Below, in pieces: positions 23,914-33,162 of a stretch of 33,421 bases of DNA; position 1 is the stretch's first letter; each line of letters starts with the position of its first letter. The stretch is from Planctomycetaceae bacterium. GTDB lineage: Bacteria; Planctomycetota; Planctomycetia; Pirellulales; Thermoguttaceae. The position numbers and the translations under genes were made by a program. The notes beneath the pieces were generated by a model. It worked only from the letters and a program-made list of their open reading frames with translations. It was not told where the DNA came from and ran no database searches. The stretch is taken from NCBI GenBank assembly GCA_009776995.1, contig WRMR01000002.1:1-33421 (forward strand), in the 5' to 3' direction.

Positions 23914-24127
23914 TTAAAATCGTGCTTTTATCAAAAAATCAACTGTTGGCAAAATGATTCCTGAAAATTTCACCAAACCCCGTATTTTACAAATCATGGA
24001 AGCGATCAACGGACAAAGCCGTTTCATCATCATGTTGTATCGAACAATCTCAAAAGAAAGATTAAGAAAAAATTGCCGATTGTCCGGTTTTTGCAGAATA
24101 GCCGGAGAGCCGAGGCAATGTATTGGT

Positions 24128-25279
24128 TTAAAGCCGCGTTTTTCTGGACTCACCGGGAACATCGCGAACATATTTCGGCACGGCGTAGCCGGGCAAAGTC
24201 GCGCTCAGTTTCGAGGCCAGCACCTGCCCCTTGACTGTCGGAACTTCAAAATGCGCGGCACCTTGAACCTTGTCAAGCTGGTGCAGATAATATGGGATCA
24301 TTCGGCTGTTTGCGAGTTTTTCACAAAGATCGAAAAGTGTCTCAAAACGGTCGTTGACGTGTCGCAACAGGACCGTTTGGCTCAAAACCGGAATTCCCGC
24401 GTCAACGATTGCGGCAATCGCGTTGACCACTTTGTCGGACAGTTCGTTCGGATGATTCACATGCAGAACAACATAAACGGCCCCCCCAGCCGGGGAGAAT
24501 CGAAAAGCTTGGAGTGACTCAACCAGTTGCGGCGTCACCCGTTCGGGCAAAAAGATCGGCATTCGGGTATGCACTCTGACCCTATTCCCAGGATACAAGT
24601 CTTTGATATAATTGAACATCCCGTGGAGTGTGGCGTCGTCCAGCATGAGAGGGTCGCCGCCGCTGAGAATGATTTCGCGGACGTCACTGATTTCCTCATT
24701 GTTCTTGGAAGAGTCCGTTGAGTTTTGAATAGAAAAGTGTTTGGTATCCATCCTGCGGAGCGGGGACAAAATCGACTTTTTTTTCAAAGAATGGCGGCGA
24801 AAACAGAAGCGACAATGGCTGGCACAGTGGTCTGTGGCTAAAACCAGTTCGCGTCCCGGATATTTTTGCAACACCGGCAGGTGGAAGAATTTTTCATAAG
24901 CGGAAAGATCACTTTTTGTACAATTCGGGGTTAAAATACAGGAACCCGGTAGCGGAGTTTGTTTGATGTAACTTGATTCTTCGAGTGGGTCGTTGGAAAA
25001 TCCCGGAATTGTTTCCAGTTCCTCTTGACGAGGCAGAATTTGCAACAAAAGCGGATCGTTGGGATTGCCTGGTTCGATGCGGCTGAGAAAATCACGAGTG
25101 ACGTTCAGCGGTTGGATGGTTGCGGATTCCGCAGAAACGGCAGAAGCTGGTAGTTGCAATTTTTCGCAGAGTTCCCCGGGTTCGGTTACATTATCGCGCA
25201 AGAGGGACTGCCAATCAGAGTGGTGGGAATTCGAACGCGACGTATTGTTTGGCTGTTGAAGTTGCGTCATGGGGATCAT
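24128..25279 (-). CDS. epmB: EF-P beta-lysylation protein EpmB (lysine 2,3-aminomutase-like radical SAM enzyme)
   Basis: 383 residues, longer than E. coli EpmB (342). The radical SAM cluster motif is CASHCRFC (Cys152, 156, 159) followed by FRRHSLKKK. Other KamA/EpmB blocks are EIILSGGDPLMLDD, VRVHTRMPIFLPERVT, VVLHVNHPNEL and PYYLHQLDKVQGAAHFEV. The enzyme converts L-alpha-lysine to (R)-beta-lysine, which EpmA attaches to EF-P. The efp gene starts 136 bases away in the opposite direction, which supports EpmB rather than catabolic KamA. An unusual stretch before the cluster (about 108-135) contains two extra cysteines. The EpmA gene is not in the window. Confidence 0.88.
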   Translation of the reverse strand: MIPMTQLQQPNNTSRSNSHHSDWQSLLRDNVTEPGELCEKLQLPASAVSAESATIQPLNVTRDFLSRIEPGNPNDPLLLQILPRQEELETIPGFSNDPLEESSYIKQTPLPGSCILTPNCTKSDLSAYEKFFHLPVLQKYPGRELVLATDHCASHCRFCFRRHSLKKKSILSPLRRMDTKHFSIQNSTDSSKNNEEISDVREIILSGGDPLMLDDATLHGMFNYIKDLYPGNRVRVHTRMPIFLPERVTPQLVESLQAFRFSPAGGAVYVVLHVNHPNELSDKVVNAIAAIVDAGIPVLSQTVLLRHVNDRFETLFDLCEKLANSRMIPYYLHQLDKVQGAAHFEVPTVKGQVLASKLSATLPGYAVPKYVRDVPGESRKTRL

Positions 25280-25415
25280 TAAATATGCCTGTCCGGAACA
25301 GGATGAATCTCATCAAGTTGAAAACTTTACATTCCCGGCAATTGAAGTTCATCATCGCAGTAGAATCACAACCACTCATCGACAACAGATATTATTATAA
25401 TAAGGAACAGGTTCT

Positions 25416-25985
25416 ATGGCCAGCTACAGCACAAGTGATTTTCGCAAAGGCCTCAAAGTGCAAATTGACGGCGACCCGTATATCATGGCCGAGTGCAATT
25501 TTGTCAAGCCGGGCAAGGGACAGGCTCTTTACAAATGCAAGTTGCGTAACCTCCTCAAAGGCACGGTTCTCGACCGTACCTACAAAAGCGGTGATTCGCT
25601 TGACGCGGCGGACATCGAAGAAATCGAGGCGACGTTTCTGTACTCGCAGGGCACGCAATTCATTTTTATGGATGCCAAAACCTACGAACAGTATGAACTG
25701 GAAAAAGACGCCATCGATGACGCCTGGAAATACCTCAAGGAAGGCATGGCCTGCAAGATGATGTTGTTCAATAACAACCCCATCGGTATGACGCCGCCCA
25801 ACCACGTTGTGTTGCTCATCACTTACACCGAACCGGGTGTGCGGGGTAATACAGCGACCAATCTGACGAAACCCGCGACGGTCGATACAGGCGCGGAAAT
25901 CATTGTTCCCAATTTCGTCGAAATGGGCGAGTCTATCCGCGTTGACACCCGAACCGGCGAATACATTGAACGTGTCAAAGAATAA
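25416..25985 (+). CDS. efp: Elongation factor P
   Basis: 189 residues, the standard three-domain length. The modification loop reads VKPGKGQA with Lys34 at the tip, the residue that receives beta-lysine. Also conserved are RTYKSGDSLDAADIEE, YLKEGMACKMM, NHVVLLITYTEPGVRGNTAT and GEYIERVKE at the C-terminus. EF-P enters the ribosomal E site and relieves stalling at proline runs. AAGGA lies 9 bases before the ATG, after a TATAAT at 25396-25401. Divergent from epmB across 136 bases, so both may be controlled from this region. The DUF11 protein next door has proline-rich stretches that could depend on it. Confidence 0.96.
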   Translation: MASYSTSDFRKGLKVQIDGDPYIMAECNFVKPGKGQALYKCKLRNLLKGTVLDRTYKSGDSLDAADIEEIEATFLYSQGTQFIFMDAKTYEQYELEKDAIDDAWKYLKEGMACKMMLFNNNPIGMTPPNHVVLLITYTEPGVRGNTATNLTKPATVDTGAEIIVPNFVEMGESIRVDTRTGEYIERVKE

Positions 25986-26097
25986 CGTGTCGCTGTTTTT
26001 TCCTGCCTTTTTTTGTGGAAACGGCATTGTGTGTTAAAATTGACATGAGGGATGGAGATTGGTGTTTTCACTTTAATAATAACAATCATCACATATC

Positions 26098-27480
26098 ATG
26101 TCACTTTACAAGGTATTTCTCCAGAATGTTCTTTTTCCGATTGACGCCTATCTGTCGGGAAAAGGAAAACTGTTCCAATACCGCCGCGAATTTGAAGCGA
26201 CGCAGTATTTGCCGCCGGACGAAATACGCCGGTTGAATTGGCAGCGTCTCCAGGCGATTTTGTACCACGCTTATGCCAAAATTCCGTTTTACCGCAAGAG
26301 TTTCGACGCGGCTGGCGTGACTCCCGACGATGTGCAGGCGGAAAGTGATTTATTGCGGTTGCCGATTCTCGAAAAATATCAGGTGCAAGATCATCTCGAC
26401 GAACTTGTTGTGCCGGATTGGCCGAAACACGACCTGATGATCGATCAAACCGGCGGTTCGACCGGCACACCCGTGCGATATTACCGTAGCATGGATCGTA
26501 ACATCTCGCGTGAAGCGGCAACCTGGCGGCACAATCACTGGGCAGGCTGGGATATTTGCGACAAAGCCGCCGCACTCTGGGGAGCCCGTCGCGACATGGA
26601 ACAGCCAACCAGGTTGTTAAGTCGTTTCCGTTCCTTCTTTCTCGACCGAACAATTCTTTTGAATACGGCCGTTTTCAACGAGTCGGACGCACTGGCTTTC
26701 AACGAGCGGCTCAAAACGTATCGCCCCAAGTGCATTTTGGGTTATGCCAACGCGCTGGTCGTGTTCGCGTTCATACTGAAGGAGAGAAATGTCACGGCTT
26801 ACACGCCGTTTTCGATCATCTCGTCCGCTGAAATGCTGTCCCCGGAGAACCGCAAAATCATCGAAGACGTGTTCGGGTGCAAGGTATACAATCGCTACGG
26901 CTCGAGGGAAACGTCGATCATCGCCAGTGAGTGTGATCGACACGAAGGCATGCACCTGATGGCCGAAGGGTTGCATGTCGAACTGCTGGTCAACGGTCGT
27001 CACGCCCAGCCCGGCGAGATGGGAGAGGTCGTCGTCACGGATTTGCTCAATCTGCCGATGCCGCTTGTACGATACCGCATTGGCGACACGGCACGCTGGT
27101 ATGACAAGCCGTGTTCCTGCGGTCGCGGACTGCCAATGCTGGCCGAGCTGACCGGACGTGTGACCGATTTTCTCGTGACCGACAACGGCTCGCTGTGTTC
27201 CGGTGCTTCGCTCACGGCACTGGTGGTCGCCTGGCGTCCAACGCTTAAGCAAATTCAAATTTACCAGGAACGGCAGGGGGAAGTCGTTTTCCGCATCGCT
27301 TCCGGGCAGGGGAACCCCTTGCCGGACGACGATCTGGATTTTGTCCGTGAAAAATCGGCGATTTACCTCGGCAAAGGAACGAAAGTCGAGTTCGAGTTCG
27401 TCGATGAAATTCCCAAGACGGCTTCGGGCAAGTCGCTGTTCTCCATCTCGAAAGCCGCACCGTACCAATTCGCGGAATAG
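26098..27480 (+). CDS. PaaK/CapK-like adenylate-forming enzyme
   Basis: 460 residues, family-typical length. The ATP-binding block is DQTGGSTGTPVRYYRS (TGGSTGTP at 118-125). Later blocks are IISSAEMLSPENRKII, YNRYGSRETSIIASEC, GEMGEVVVTDLLNLPMPLVRYRIGDTA and ELTGRVTDFLVTDNG. The family includes phenylacetate-CoA ligase and CapK-like proteins of polysaccharide clusters. No phenylacetate genes are near, so a CapK-type role (acyl activation linked to surface glycan) is at least as likely; substrate unknown. CSCGRGLPML may hold a metal-binding cysteine pair, as in related proteins. The membrane protein gene follows after 51 bases and may be cotranscribed. Confidence 0.85.
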   Translation: MSLYKVFLQNVLFPIDAYLSGKGKLFQYRREFEATQYLPPDEIRRLNWQRLQAILYHAYAKIPFYRKSFDAAGVTPDDVQAESDLLRLPILEKYQVQDHLDELVVPDWPKHDLMIDQTGGSTGTPVRYYRSMDRNISREAATWRHNHWAGWDICDKAAALWGARRDMEQPTRLLSRFRSFFLDRTILLNTAVFNESDALAFNERLKTYRPKCILGYANALVVFAFILKERNVTAYTPFSIISSAEMLSPENRKIIEDVFGCKVYNRYGSRETSIIASECDRHEGMHLMAEGLHVELLVNGRHAQPGEMGEVVVTDLLNLPMPLVRYRIGDTARWYDKPCSCGRGLPMLAELTGRVTDFLVTDNGSLCSGASLTALVVAWRPTLKQIQIYQERQGEVVFRIASGQGNPLPDDDLDFVREKSAIYLGKGTKVEFEFVDEIPKTASGKSLFSISKAAPYQFAE

Positions 27481-27531
27481 GGGCTTCCACTCATAGCTTT
27501 TGAAAAATCACCTTTTTCAGAATCGACACGC

Positions 27532-28548
27532 ATGACAACCCGGGAAGACGCATTTTCGACGAACAGATGGAACCTGCTATCGATCTTCTTGTGTATTGAA
27601 GCGATGGCACTGTTGTTGACCAGCCCGATCGTTTTGGCCGCGACCTGGGGCATCACGCGGCACACGCTTTTCGCCTTTGCGGGCGTGTTCGTAATCACGT
27701 TGCCGTTTTGCCTGCTTCTGGCCTGGTCACATAACCTTTACGTACGGAAGCGGAGCGGCTTCGTCGAACTGGACGACGGCACGTTGCACTACTACGAGAA
27801 CGAAAACGAGTCACCGGTTTATTCCGCGCCGCTGGAAGATTGTCTCTGGTTTGAAGGGTATCGCACTTGGGCAACGCTTCCCCGCCTGGACAAGGTCAAT
27901 GTATTCCAAATCGTGGTCGGTCCCCAAGTGATTTTGCTACAATTTCCCGAATGGTGTTACATCCCCGAACACAAATCGCGAAAAACGACCATGGCCGAAC
28001 AGCCTGTCATTATCGCGGTTGGTCAATCGCGGGAACCCCGCGAACAATGGTTGACCGTCCTCGAAAGCATGGGAATCGCGTGTGACATGACGCGACACCA
28101 ACGTCCGCTGGCCCCGATTTCCAACGGTTTGGCAACATGCTGGTTTCTTTTGTGCGGTATGGTTGCCTTTCTCAAGTTACCCGAAGCGGCAAGAGGAATC
28201 ATAAGTGTGCTGAACCATTGGAACGTTCCTGCTGACGTCGCTGAAGCAATTGGTTTTTCAGTATTTTTTCCCGGGATTGTTTTCCTGTTGTTATGGATGT
28301 GCGTTTTTCCATTGCTCTGGATCAGTCTCAGAACAAATGTCGGCAAAGTCAAAGTGACATGGTATGAACTTGTCATAAGTGGAGCGGCAATTCTTGTGTT
28401 CATTCTTGGTGCTATATGGTTTGGTATGGATGCCAAAACCTTTGACTGGAAAATGACCTACACGATCAGTACGGTTGTGATGTGTACCGTGACTTTTTTG
28501 TGTTATTGTCTGAACATACGCTCACCTCACCCACGCCGACGCCCATGA
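27532..28548 (+). CDS. Hypothetical membrane protein upstream of DUF3754 gene
   Basis: 338 residues, family not recognised. Hydrophobic segments lie at about 16-37, 42-64, 202-222, 240-265, 282-302 and 313-330. Between the second and third is a soluble stretch of about 130 residues with YENENESPVYSAPLEDCLWFEGYR and PQVILLQFPEWCYIP, possibly a PH-like domain facing the cytoplasm (inference from strand pattern only). The stop overlaps the start of the DUF3754 gene as ATGA, so the two are translationally coupled and may act together at the membrane. Confidence 0.65.
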   Translation: MTTREDAFSTNRWNLLSIFLCIEAMALLLTSPIVLAATWGITRHTLFAFAGVFVITLPFCLLLAWSHNLYVRKRSGFVELDDGTLHYYENENESPVYSAPLEDCLWFEGYRTWATLPRLDKVNVFQIVVGPQVILLQFPEWCYIPEHKSRKTTMAEQPVIIAVGQSREPREQWLTVLESMGIACDMTRHQRPLAPISNGLATCWFLLCGMVAFLKLPEAARGIISVLNHWNVPADVAEAIGFSVFFPGIVFLLLWMCVFPLLWISLRTNVGKVKVTWYELVISGAAILVFILGAIWFGMDAKTFDWKMTYTISTVVMCTVTFLCYCLNIRSPHPRRRP

Positions 28549-29756
28549 ATTTTACCTTCACGAATTTTCGACCACAGATTGTCACGCCGGAGTTTTTGGA
28601 AGAGCGTGAGCATTTCCTGCCGATCCGCATTGAAGTCCTCCTGGAACGCATGGTGCAGGAGGAGCGACTCGACGACATGGAACGGGAACACTTTCGTGTT
28701 CTTCGGCGGTTGCTGGCCGACCGTTTTCATTATGAATACCACAGGGATCTCGAATCGCTGAAAAACGATTTTGTGCCCTTTGATCCGGATTGCGAAACAC
28801 TCTGCGAACCGGAATACACGGACGGGCAATTGCGCGAAATCCGGTTGCGGCTCTATGACTCCATCCGTGAGGTGCTGCAAATCGGCAACTACCGCGAGAT
28901 GACACCGGAACAATTTGCCGAGTGCCTCGAATTGCAGCCGATCGGCGGGTTGAGCGTCCGTGTCGATACCGGCGATTTCGACCAGTTCCACGTTTATTAC
29001 CGCGGCGTCCGGCAACGTGAGGAAACCGAACGCATCCTCTTTTTCTGGAAGCGGACTCGACCGGTGGCCAGTCTGAACCGCGTGTTCGTCATCGCGCGTT
29101 TCAAGCCGGAATACGGCGGTCGGGTTTTGGTCAAAATGTTCAAGGACATCCCCGTCGAAAACATCAAGATCATCGCCCCGAAGGTCAAACTCGGAATGCC
29201 GGTCTTCGCGCGGGTCAAGATCGGCGGCAGTGTTGCCGGTTCGCTGATTACCCCGCTTTCAAAACTTGTGTTTGCGTTCACCATGTCGTGGATTTACTTC
29301 TGCATTATTCTCGGCGGTTTGCTCCTGGCCGCGTTCAAAGGCACGATGAGTTTTCTCAACAGCCGCACGAAGTACATGCAGGTGTATTCGAGCAACCTGT
29401 ACTACCGGAACCTGTCGAACAACACCGCCGCCCTGACCACGCTGCTCGACGCGGCGGAAACGCAGGAACTGAAAGAGACGCTGCTCGGCTATTTTATTCT
29501 GTACCTCAACCGGGACCGCGACATGACGGAGGAAGAACTCGACACGGCGACCGAACGCTGGATCGACGAGCAGTTCGGTCACCATTTCGATTTTGAGGTC
29601 GTTGACGCCATCCGCAAACTGGTCGAAAAGGAGATCGTGCATGTCACGGAGCTGTCACCCGGTCAATTCGGTTATCGCGTTCGCAGTTTACCAGAAGCCC
29701 TGGTACAACTCGACCAGGCCTGGGATGATTTCAACACCTTTCCCAACGTGGCGTAG
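28545..29756 (+). CDS. DUF3754 domain-containing membrane protein (TMEM143-like)
   Basis: 403 residues from the ATG at 28545, which overlaps the previous stop; the frame opens further upstream at 28482, but this overlap decides the start. N-terminal helices include REHFLPIRIEVLLERMVQEERL and LLADRFHYEYHRDLESLKNDFVPFDPD. The middle has FKDIPVENIKIIAPKVKLGMPVFARVKIGG, and one or two membrane segments lie at about 236-262. The C-terminus has LLGYFILYLNRD and DEQFGHHFDFEVVDAIRKLVEKEIV. This is the pattern of DUF3754, known from cyanobacteria, plants and mitochondrial TMEM143; its function is unknown. Coupled with the membrane protein upstream. Confidence 0.78.
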   Translation: MNFTFTNFRPQIVTPEFLEEREHFLPIRIEVLLERMVQEERLDDMEREHFRVLRRLLADRFHYEYHRDLESLKNDFVPFDPDCETLCEPEYTDGQLREIRLRLYDSIREVLQIGNYREMTPEQFAECLELQPIGGLSVRVDTGDFDQFHVYYRGVRQREETERILFFWKRTRPVASLNRVFVIARFKPEYGGRVLVKMFKDIPVENIKIIAPKVKLGMPVFARVKIGGSVAGSLITPLSKLVFAFTMSWIYFCIILGGLLLAAFKGTMSFLNSRTKYMQVYSSNLYYRNLSNNTAALTTLLDAAETQELKETLLGYFILYLNRDRDMTEEELDTATERWIDEQFGHHFDFEVVDAIRKLVEKEIVHVTELSPGQFGYRVRSLPEALVQLDQAWDDFNTFPNVA

Positions 29757-29856
29757 TTGTTCTCGAAACCAGAACAGTATTTTCGCCACAAAGAAATTCA
29801 GAGATGAGAGTTCAAAGTGTTCTTGGGGCTCACAAAAAAAATCCGTTGTTCGATCG

Positions 29857-29911
29857 ATCAGAGCCGTGACGTGGAACGGTCATTCCATTCGATGACTCTT
29901 ACGGCTCCGAT
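29857..29911. repeat. Dispersed repeat AGAGCCGtG (copy 3) with inverted partner
   Basis: ATCAGAGCCGTGACGTGGAA (29857-29876) resembles copies at 9391 and 10989. Here an inverted partner, ACGGCTCCGAT at 29901-29911, makes a hairpin with 10 of 11 pairs. It lies in the 354-base gap 29757-30110 between convergent genes. Confidence 0.5.
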
Positions 29912-30030
29912 TGAAATGTCCATGTGATATTTCACCTTGCAATCAACCAGCCTTTTCACAAACAGCGAAAAGGTACGCAATCCAGTGGTTTAACGACTTC
30001 AAAACGACCGGTTCATGCTAAAGTGAAGGT

Positions 30031-30061
30031 GAATGATTATATGACAAATTCATTCTTTTTT
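30031..30061 (+). terminator. Weak terminator-like hairpin with T-run
   Basis: GAATGA (30031-30036) pairs with TCATTC (30050-30055) and is followed by TTTTTT. The stem is only six AT-rich pairs. Suitable position to end the DUF3754 transcript. Confidence 0.3.
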
Positions 30062-30110
30062 ATGTTTCCCCGTGAAGAAATCCGTTGCACTGTGGATTTA
30101 CGGAATCGCG

Positions 30111-31709
30111 TTATTTTCGCAACGAGACGCTTTTGACGATGATGTCTCCGCCGTGGACGAACAACCGGAAATCGGAACCGTTTGCGCGGTTCTCAAAACG
30201 CGGTTCCGGCAAATGAAACACGGCGGTATTCCAGCCATCTTTCTGTTCCACACTCCGTGGTTTCATTCCGCGAAACGCCTGGTCGAGACCTTTCAACGTC
30301 GGGTGATATGAATCGTAATGCACGGCAAACGAGTCGGGGTCGGCATTTGGGCCAAGCCGGAAAACGACGGTCAATTCCACGGCAGCCGCCTGTTCGATCA
30401 AAAACATTGAATCGTCGTCAAATTAGAAAAAACGTTCGTTGGGATTGCCGACGTTTTGCTTGGGGATGGTCGTCCAGACTTTCGTTTTGACCCCGTTGTC
30501 ATCCACTTCGGTCACCTTGATCGGACCGTCGCCCGGCGGGGCAAAATTGACCGCCGTGACACCCAGCTCTGCGTCGGGAGTTGCCGAAGGCACCGGGTAT
30601 TTCGGGGCAATGGAGATCGCCCGGATGCGTTCCTTTGCGTGAAACAGCGTTGTGAATTTTTTCGTCAATTCCAGGTATAAGGTTCCGTACTCTTTCGATT
30701 TCCCAATATCGGTTCCCTCGTGAAACTCATTCCAGGTTTCCAAATGCACGAGAAAGGGGCGTGTTTTCGTGTCCATCTTGAGGAGCCGTTCCCAGCCGAG
30801 CGTGTAAAAATCGCCGTTGTCGCGGGTGCGTACCAGCGGCGTGCGGCCGGGAACGGCACTGTGATCGTAACCGGCACCAATGGCCGCAACATCCAGGACG
30901 ATGAAATTGAGTGCCGCGCCCCATTGATAGACCGAATCGGCGTCGCCGGGCCATTCCGCCGCTTTGACAATGTAAAGGTCACTGCCGAAATCTTTGCGGA
31001 ACATCTCGCGCACCGCCGGGAACAAGGTGTCGTCCACATTTTTCGCAAATGCGGAGGCGTAAAGGAACACGAGTGGTTTGCCATCGATGGTCGCGCGGTA
31101 CTTCGGCGGCACCAGGGAGAAAAAGTTGCGAATGGTTGCGTAAAACCAGCGTTTTCCGGCGTCCGTTGTCAGATCAATTTGATAGCGGCCGGCATTGTGC
31201 CCGCCAAGTGTACTGGTGTCGTAAAACAAGCCCAGTACCGGAGTCTTTTCGCCGTTCGAGGTCATGGTCTCCAGGGCTTCGATCATGGGCGGGATTCCTT
31301 CGTCACTGAAGCGAAATGCGTCCGATTGCCGGGCTGTCGGCGCACCCCAATAAACGGGAATGGCAATATCAATTCCCGCTTCGGCCATTTGCCGGAACTG
31401 CTTTTCATGCCACCGGGGATTTTTCCAACTCATTCCCGCAGTCGAGACCGGATGGGTGGTCAGCGCGTCGCTACCGTCGTGATTGAGAATATGGGCTTTC
31501 GAGTCAATGTCGTACCAGTAAAAATACGATGTCGCAACGACAGGATCACCGGTACGAAAAGGTTGCAAGCTTGTTTCACCCGGTTCGGGGGCGAAAAACG
31601 TTCCAGGTGCCGGAGACGGCTGATAATCCCGTGGAAGATCGGCGGCCAGGGTAGAGGAAGCAAACACCAGCAACGGAATCGCAAAACAGCATTGGATGGT
31701 TCGTGACAT
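30111..31709 (-). pseudogene. DUF5010-type secreted glycoside-hydrolase-like protein, interrupted by one in-frame TAA
   Basis: The start at 31709 has AAGGAG 7 bases upstream. A signal peptide (about 1-22) precedes a TIM-barrel-like domain with SYFYWYDIDSKAHI, HEKQFRQMAEAGIDIAIPVYWG, ATIDGKPLVFLY and LVHLETWNEFHEGTDIG; this resembles DUF5010 proteins. The first frame ends after NPNERFF at a TAA at 30425-30423 (428 residues). The same frame then reopens with FDDDSMFLIEQAAAVELTVV and runs 103 more codons to 30111 (YHPTLKGLDQAFRG, WNTAVFHLPEPRF, DIIVKSVSLRK), a carbohydrate-binding-like beta domain. The stop falls between two halves of one strand pair, so a point mutation of a sense codon is the simplest reading; sequencing error or read-through are alternatives. 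The catalytic part is intact and may still be made and secreted. Confidence 0.75.
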
Positions 31710-31776
31710 GAGATTCTCCTTTCAAAACAGGTTTCAGGGATGGAATCATCCGACATGAGCAAAAATGACGGGATTC

Positions 31777-31785
31777 ATTTTACCA
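31777..31785 (-). promoter_or_regulatory. Extended -10 element before the DUF5010-type gene
   Basis: The minus strand reads TTTGTGGTAAAATG; the box TGGTAAAAT (31785-31777) lies about 70 bases before the start at 31709. Same TTTGTGGTA core as the element at 9456. Confidence 0.4.
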
Positions 31786-31828
31786 CAAAGGCGCGAAGAT
31801 GTTTAGCCTCGGTTCCTGGAACCGGGAA

Positions 31829-31896
31829 GGATGGCAGGGCGGCCACGCCGTGCCATCCGCGACGTGGCGTTTGATTGTCAATTTGCATCAATCAAA
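31829..31896. repeat. Two hairpins in the 31710-32110 gap
   Basis: GGATGGCA (31829-31836) pairs with TGCCATCC (31851-31858). TTTGATTG (31869-31876) pairs with CAATCAAA (about 31888-31895). A third piece, GGCCACCCTGCC (about 31930-31941), is a near inverse copy of 31833-31844. A small perfect palindrome, GGTTCCTGGAACC, lies just before at 31811-31823. No gene was seen in this 401-base gap. Confidence 0.5.
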
Positions 31897-32026
31897 GTGA
31901 TTGGCAAATCCAACGGTGTTCAGAGTCTGGCCACCCTGCCTTGAAACCCATTTGTGATTCTTTGTGTCTTCGAGGTGAAAAATATATGCCCATGAACAGA
32001 TACCTTCATTTGAAGGGATTTTTGAG

Positions 32027-32032
32027 TATAAT
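32027..32032 (+). promoter_or_regulatory. Possible -10 box of the phosphatase gene
   Basis: A perfect TATAAT lies 79 bases before the start at 32111. No convincing -35 at the right distance. Confidence 0.3.
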
Positions 32033-32110
32033 TAGAGAAGTGCTTGTATTGATACTGGAAACCGGCATGGTGGTATTTCAATCCCAAAGTCTGAAATTCA
32101 ACATTCATTT

Positions 32111-32791
32111 ATGGAACAACGCGTGATTGCAATGGGTGACGTTCATGGCTGTCTGGCGGCACTGGATGCCGTTGTGGACGCTATTGACCCGCAACCTTCC
32201 GATTCACTGATCCTTTTGGGCGATTTTGTTGACCGTGGGCCGGATTCGGCGGGGGTGATTGACCGTCTGATTGAGCTGCGCGAACGCTGTTTTCTCTTCG
32301 CCATCCTGGGAAACCACGATGAACTGATGCTCGACGTCGTTGAGGAACGCTCCTGGAATTTGGGACAATGGCTCATGTACGGCGGTGAGCAAACAATGCG
32401 AAGTTACGGTACGGACAAGGTTTCCGACATCCCGAAAGCACACGTCGGGTTTCTGAGAGACTGCATCCCTTTTTGTGAAACGGAACATCACTTTTTTACG
32501 CATGCCAATTATCTTGAAAACGAACCGCTTGCAAAAACAGAAGGGCAGGTTCTTCGTTGGGAATCACTCAAGGCACGAATGCCCGGCCCGCACAATTCAG
32601 GCAAAATGGCCGTTTTGGGCCATACGGCACAAAAAGACGGACAGATTCTCTATTCCGGCCATGTTCTCTGTCTTGACACTTATTGTTATGGTTCAGGTTG
32701 CCTGACTGCGTTCGAGGTCAACACCGGCGAGTACTGGCAAGCCAGTCGCGGCGGTCGTCTGCTTAAAAACACAATTTTTCGTCCCCGCTAG
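32111..32791 (+). CDS. PPP-family serine/threonine protein phosphatase or related metallophosphoesterase
   Basis: 226 residues, the length of PrpA/PrpB and ApaH-like single-domain enzymes. The three signature motifs are all present: GDVHGCLAALD (about 9-19), GDFVDRGPDS (about 37-46) and GNHDE (about 66-70). Later metal ligands are likely His in FFTHANY and His in VLGHTAQ. It uses two metal ions to hydrolyse phosphate esters, either phosphoprotein or diadenosine tetraphosphate; sequence alone does not separate the two. No kinase gene is adjacent. Single-gene unit. Confidence 0.9.
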   Translation: MEQRVIAMGDVHGCLAALDAVVDAIDPQPSDSLILLGDFVDRGPDSAGVIDRLIELRERCFLFAILGNHDELMLDVVEERSWNLGQWLMYGGEQTMRSYGTDKVSDIPKAHVGFLRDCIPFCETEHHFFTHANYLENEPLAKTEGQVLRWESLKARMPGPHNSGKMAVLGHTAQKDGQILYSGHVLCLDTYCYGSGCLTAFEVNTGEYWQASRGGRLLKNTIFRPR

Positions 32792-33100
32792 GATCCGGCC
32801 AAAGCGAATTATGCAAATGGTAACCGGGAACGAAACATGCGGATCGAATACGGGCATACCCGCAGTTTTAAGGTCGTCCGGGAAATAGTATCCTGTCTGA
32901 GCGGATTGGTAACATACTCCGGCCTGGAAAATAGGATTGGCTTTGATATTCTGGTGTTTTTTTTGGTTGAATCATTGAAATTTGCCGACAGGCTGGGTAA
33001 AATGCCAATATTGTCCCCACTGTGGTGACGTTTTCATCTCCTTCGGAGCGACAACGGCCATGCATAGCCGGGAGAAACAACCAATAATTTTTGACACAAC

Positions 33101-33127
33101 TTGACAACCGATGTGGCACGCTAAGTT
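33101..33127 (+). promoter_or_regulatory. Possible promoter of the last gene, in the 32792-33162 gap
   Basis: TTGACA (33101-33106), a 15-base spacer and TAAGTT (33122-33127) precede the start at 33163; a second TTGACA lies 10 bases earlier. The spacer is short. A partial AACCGGGAACG repeat arm is at about 32821-32832. Nothing else supportable was seen in this 371-base gap. Confidence 0.35.
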
Positions 33128-33162
33128 TCGTGCCGTCACCACTTTTTTAAGGAGAGTACATC

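Noticed and set aside
30111..30407. Separate 98-residue gene
   Set aside because: It is in the same frame as the DUF5010-type gene and only one stop separates them; it reads as that protein's C-terminal domain.
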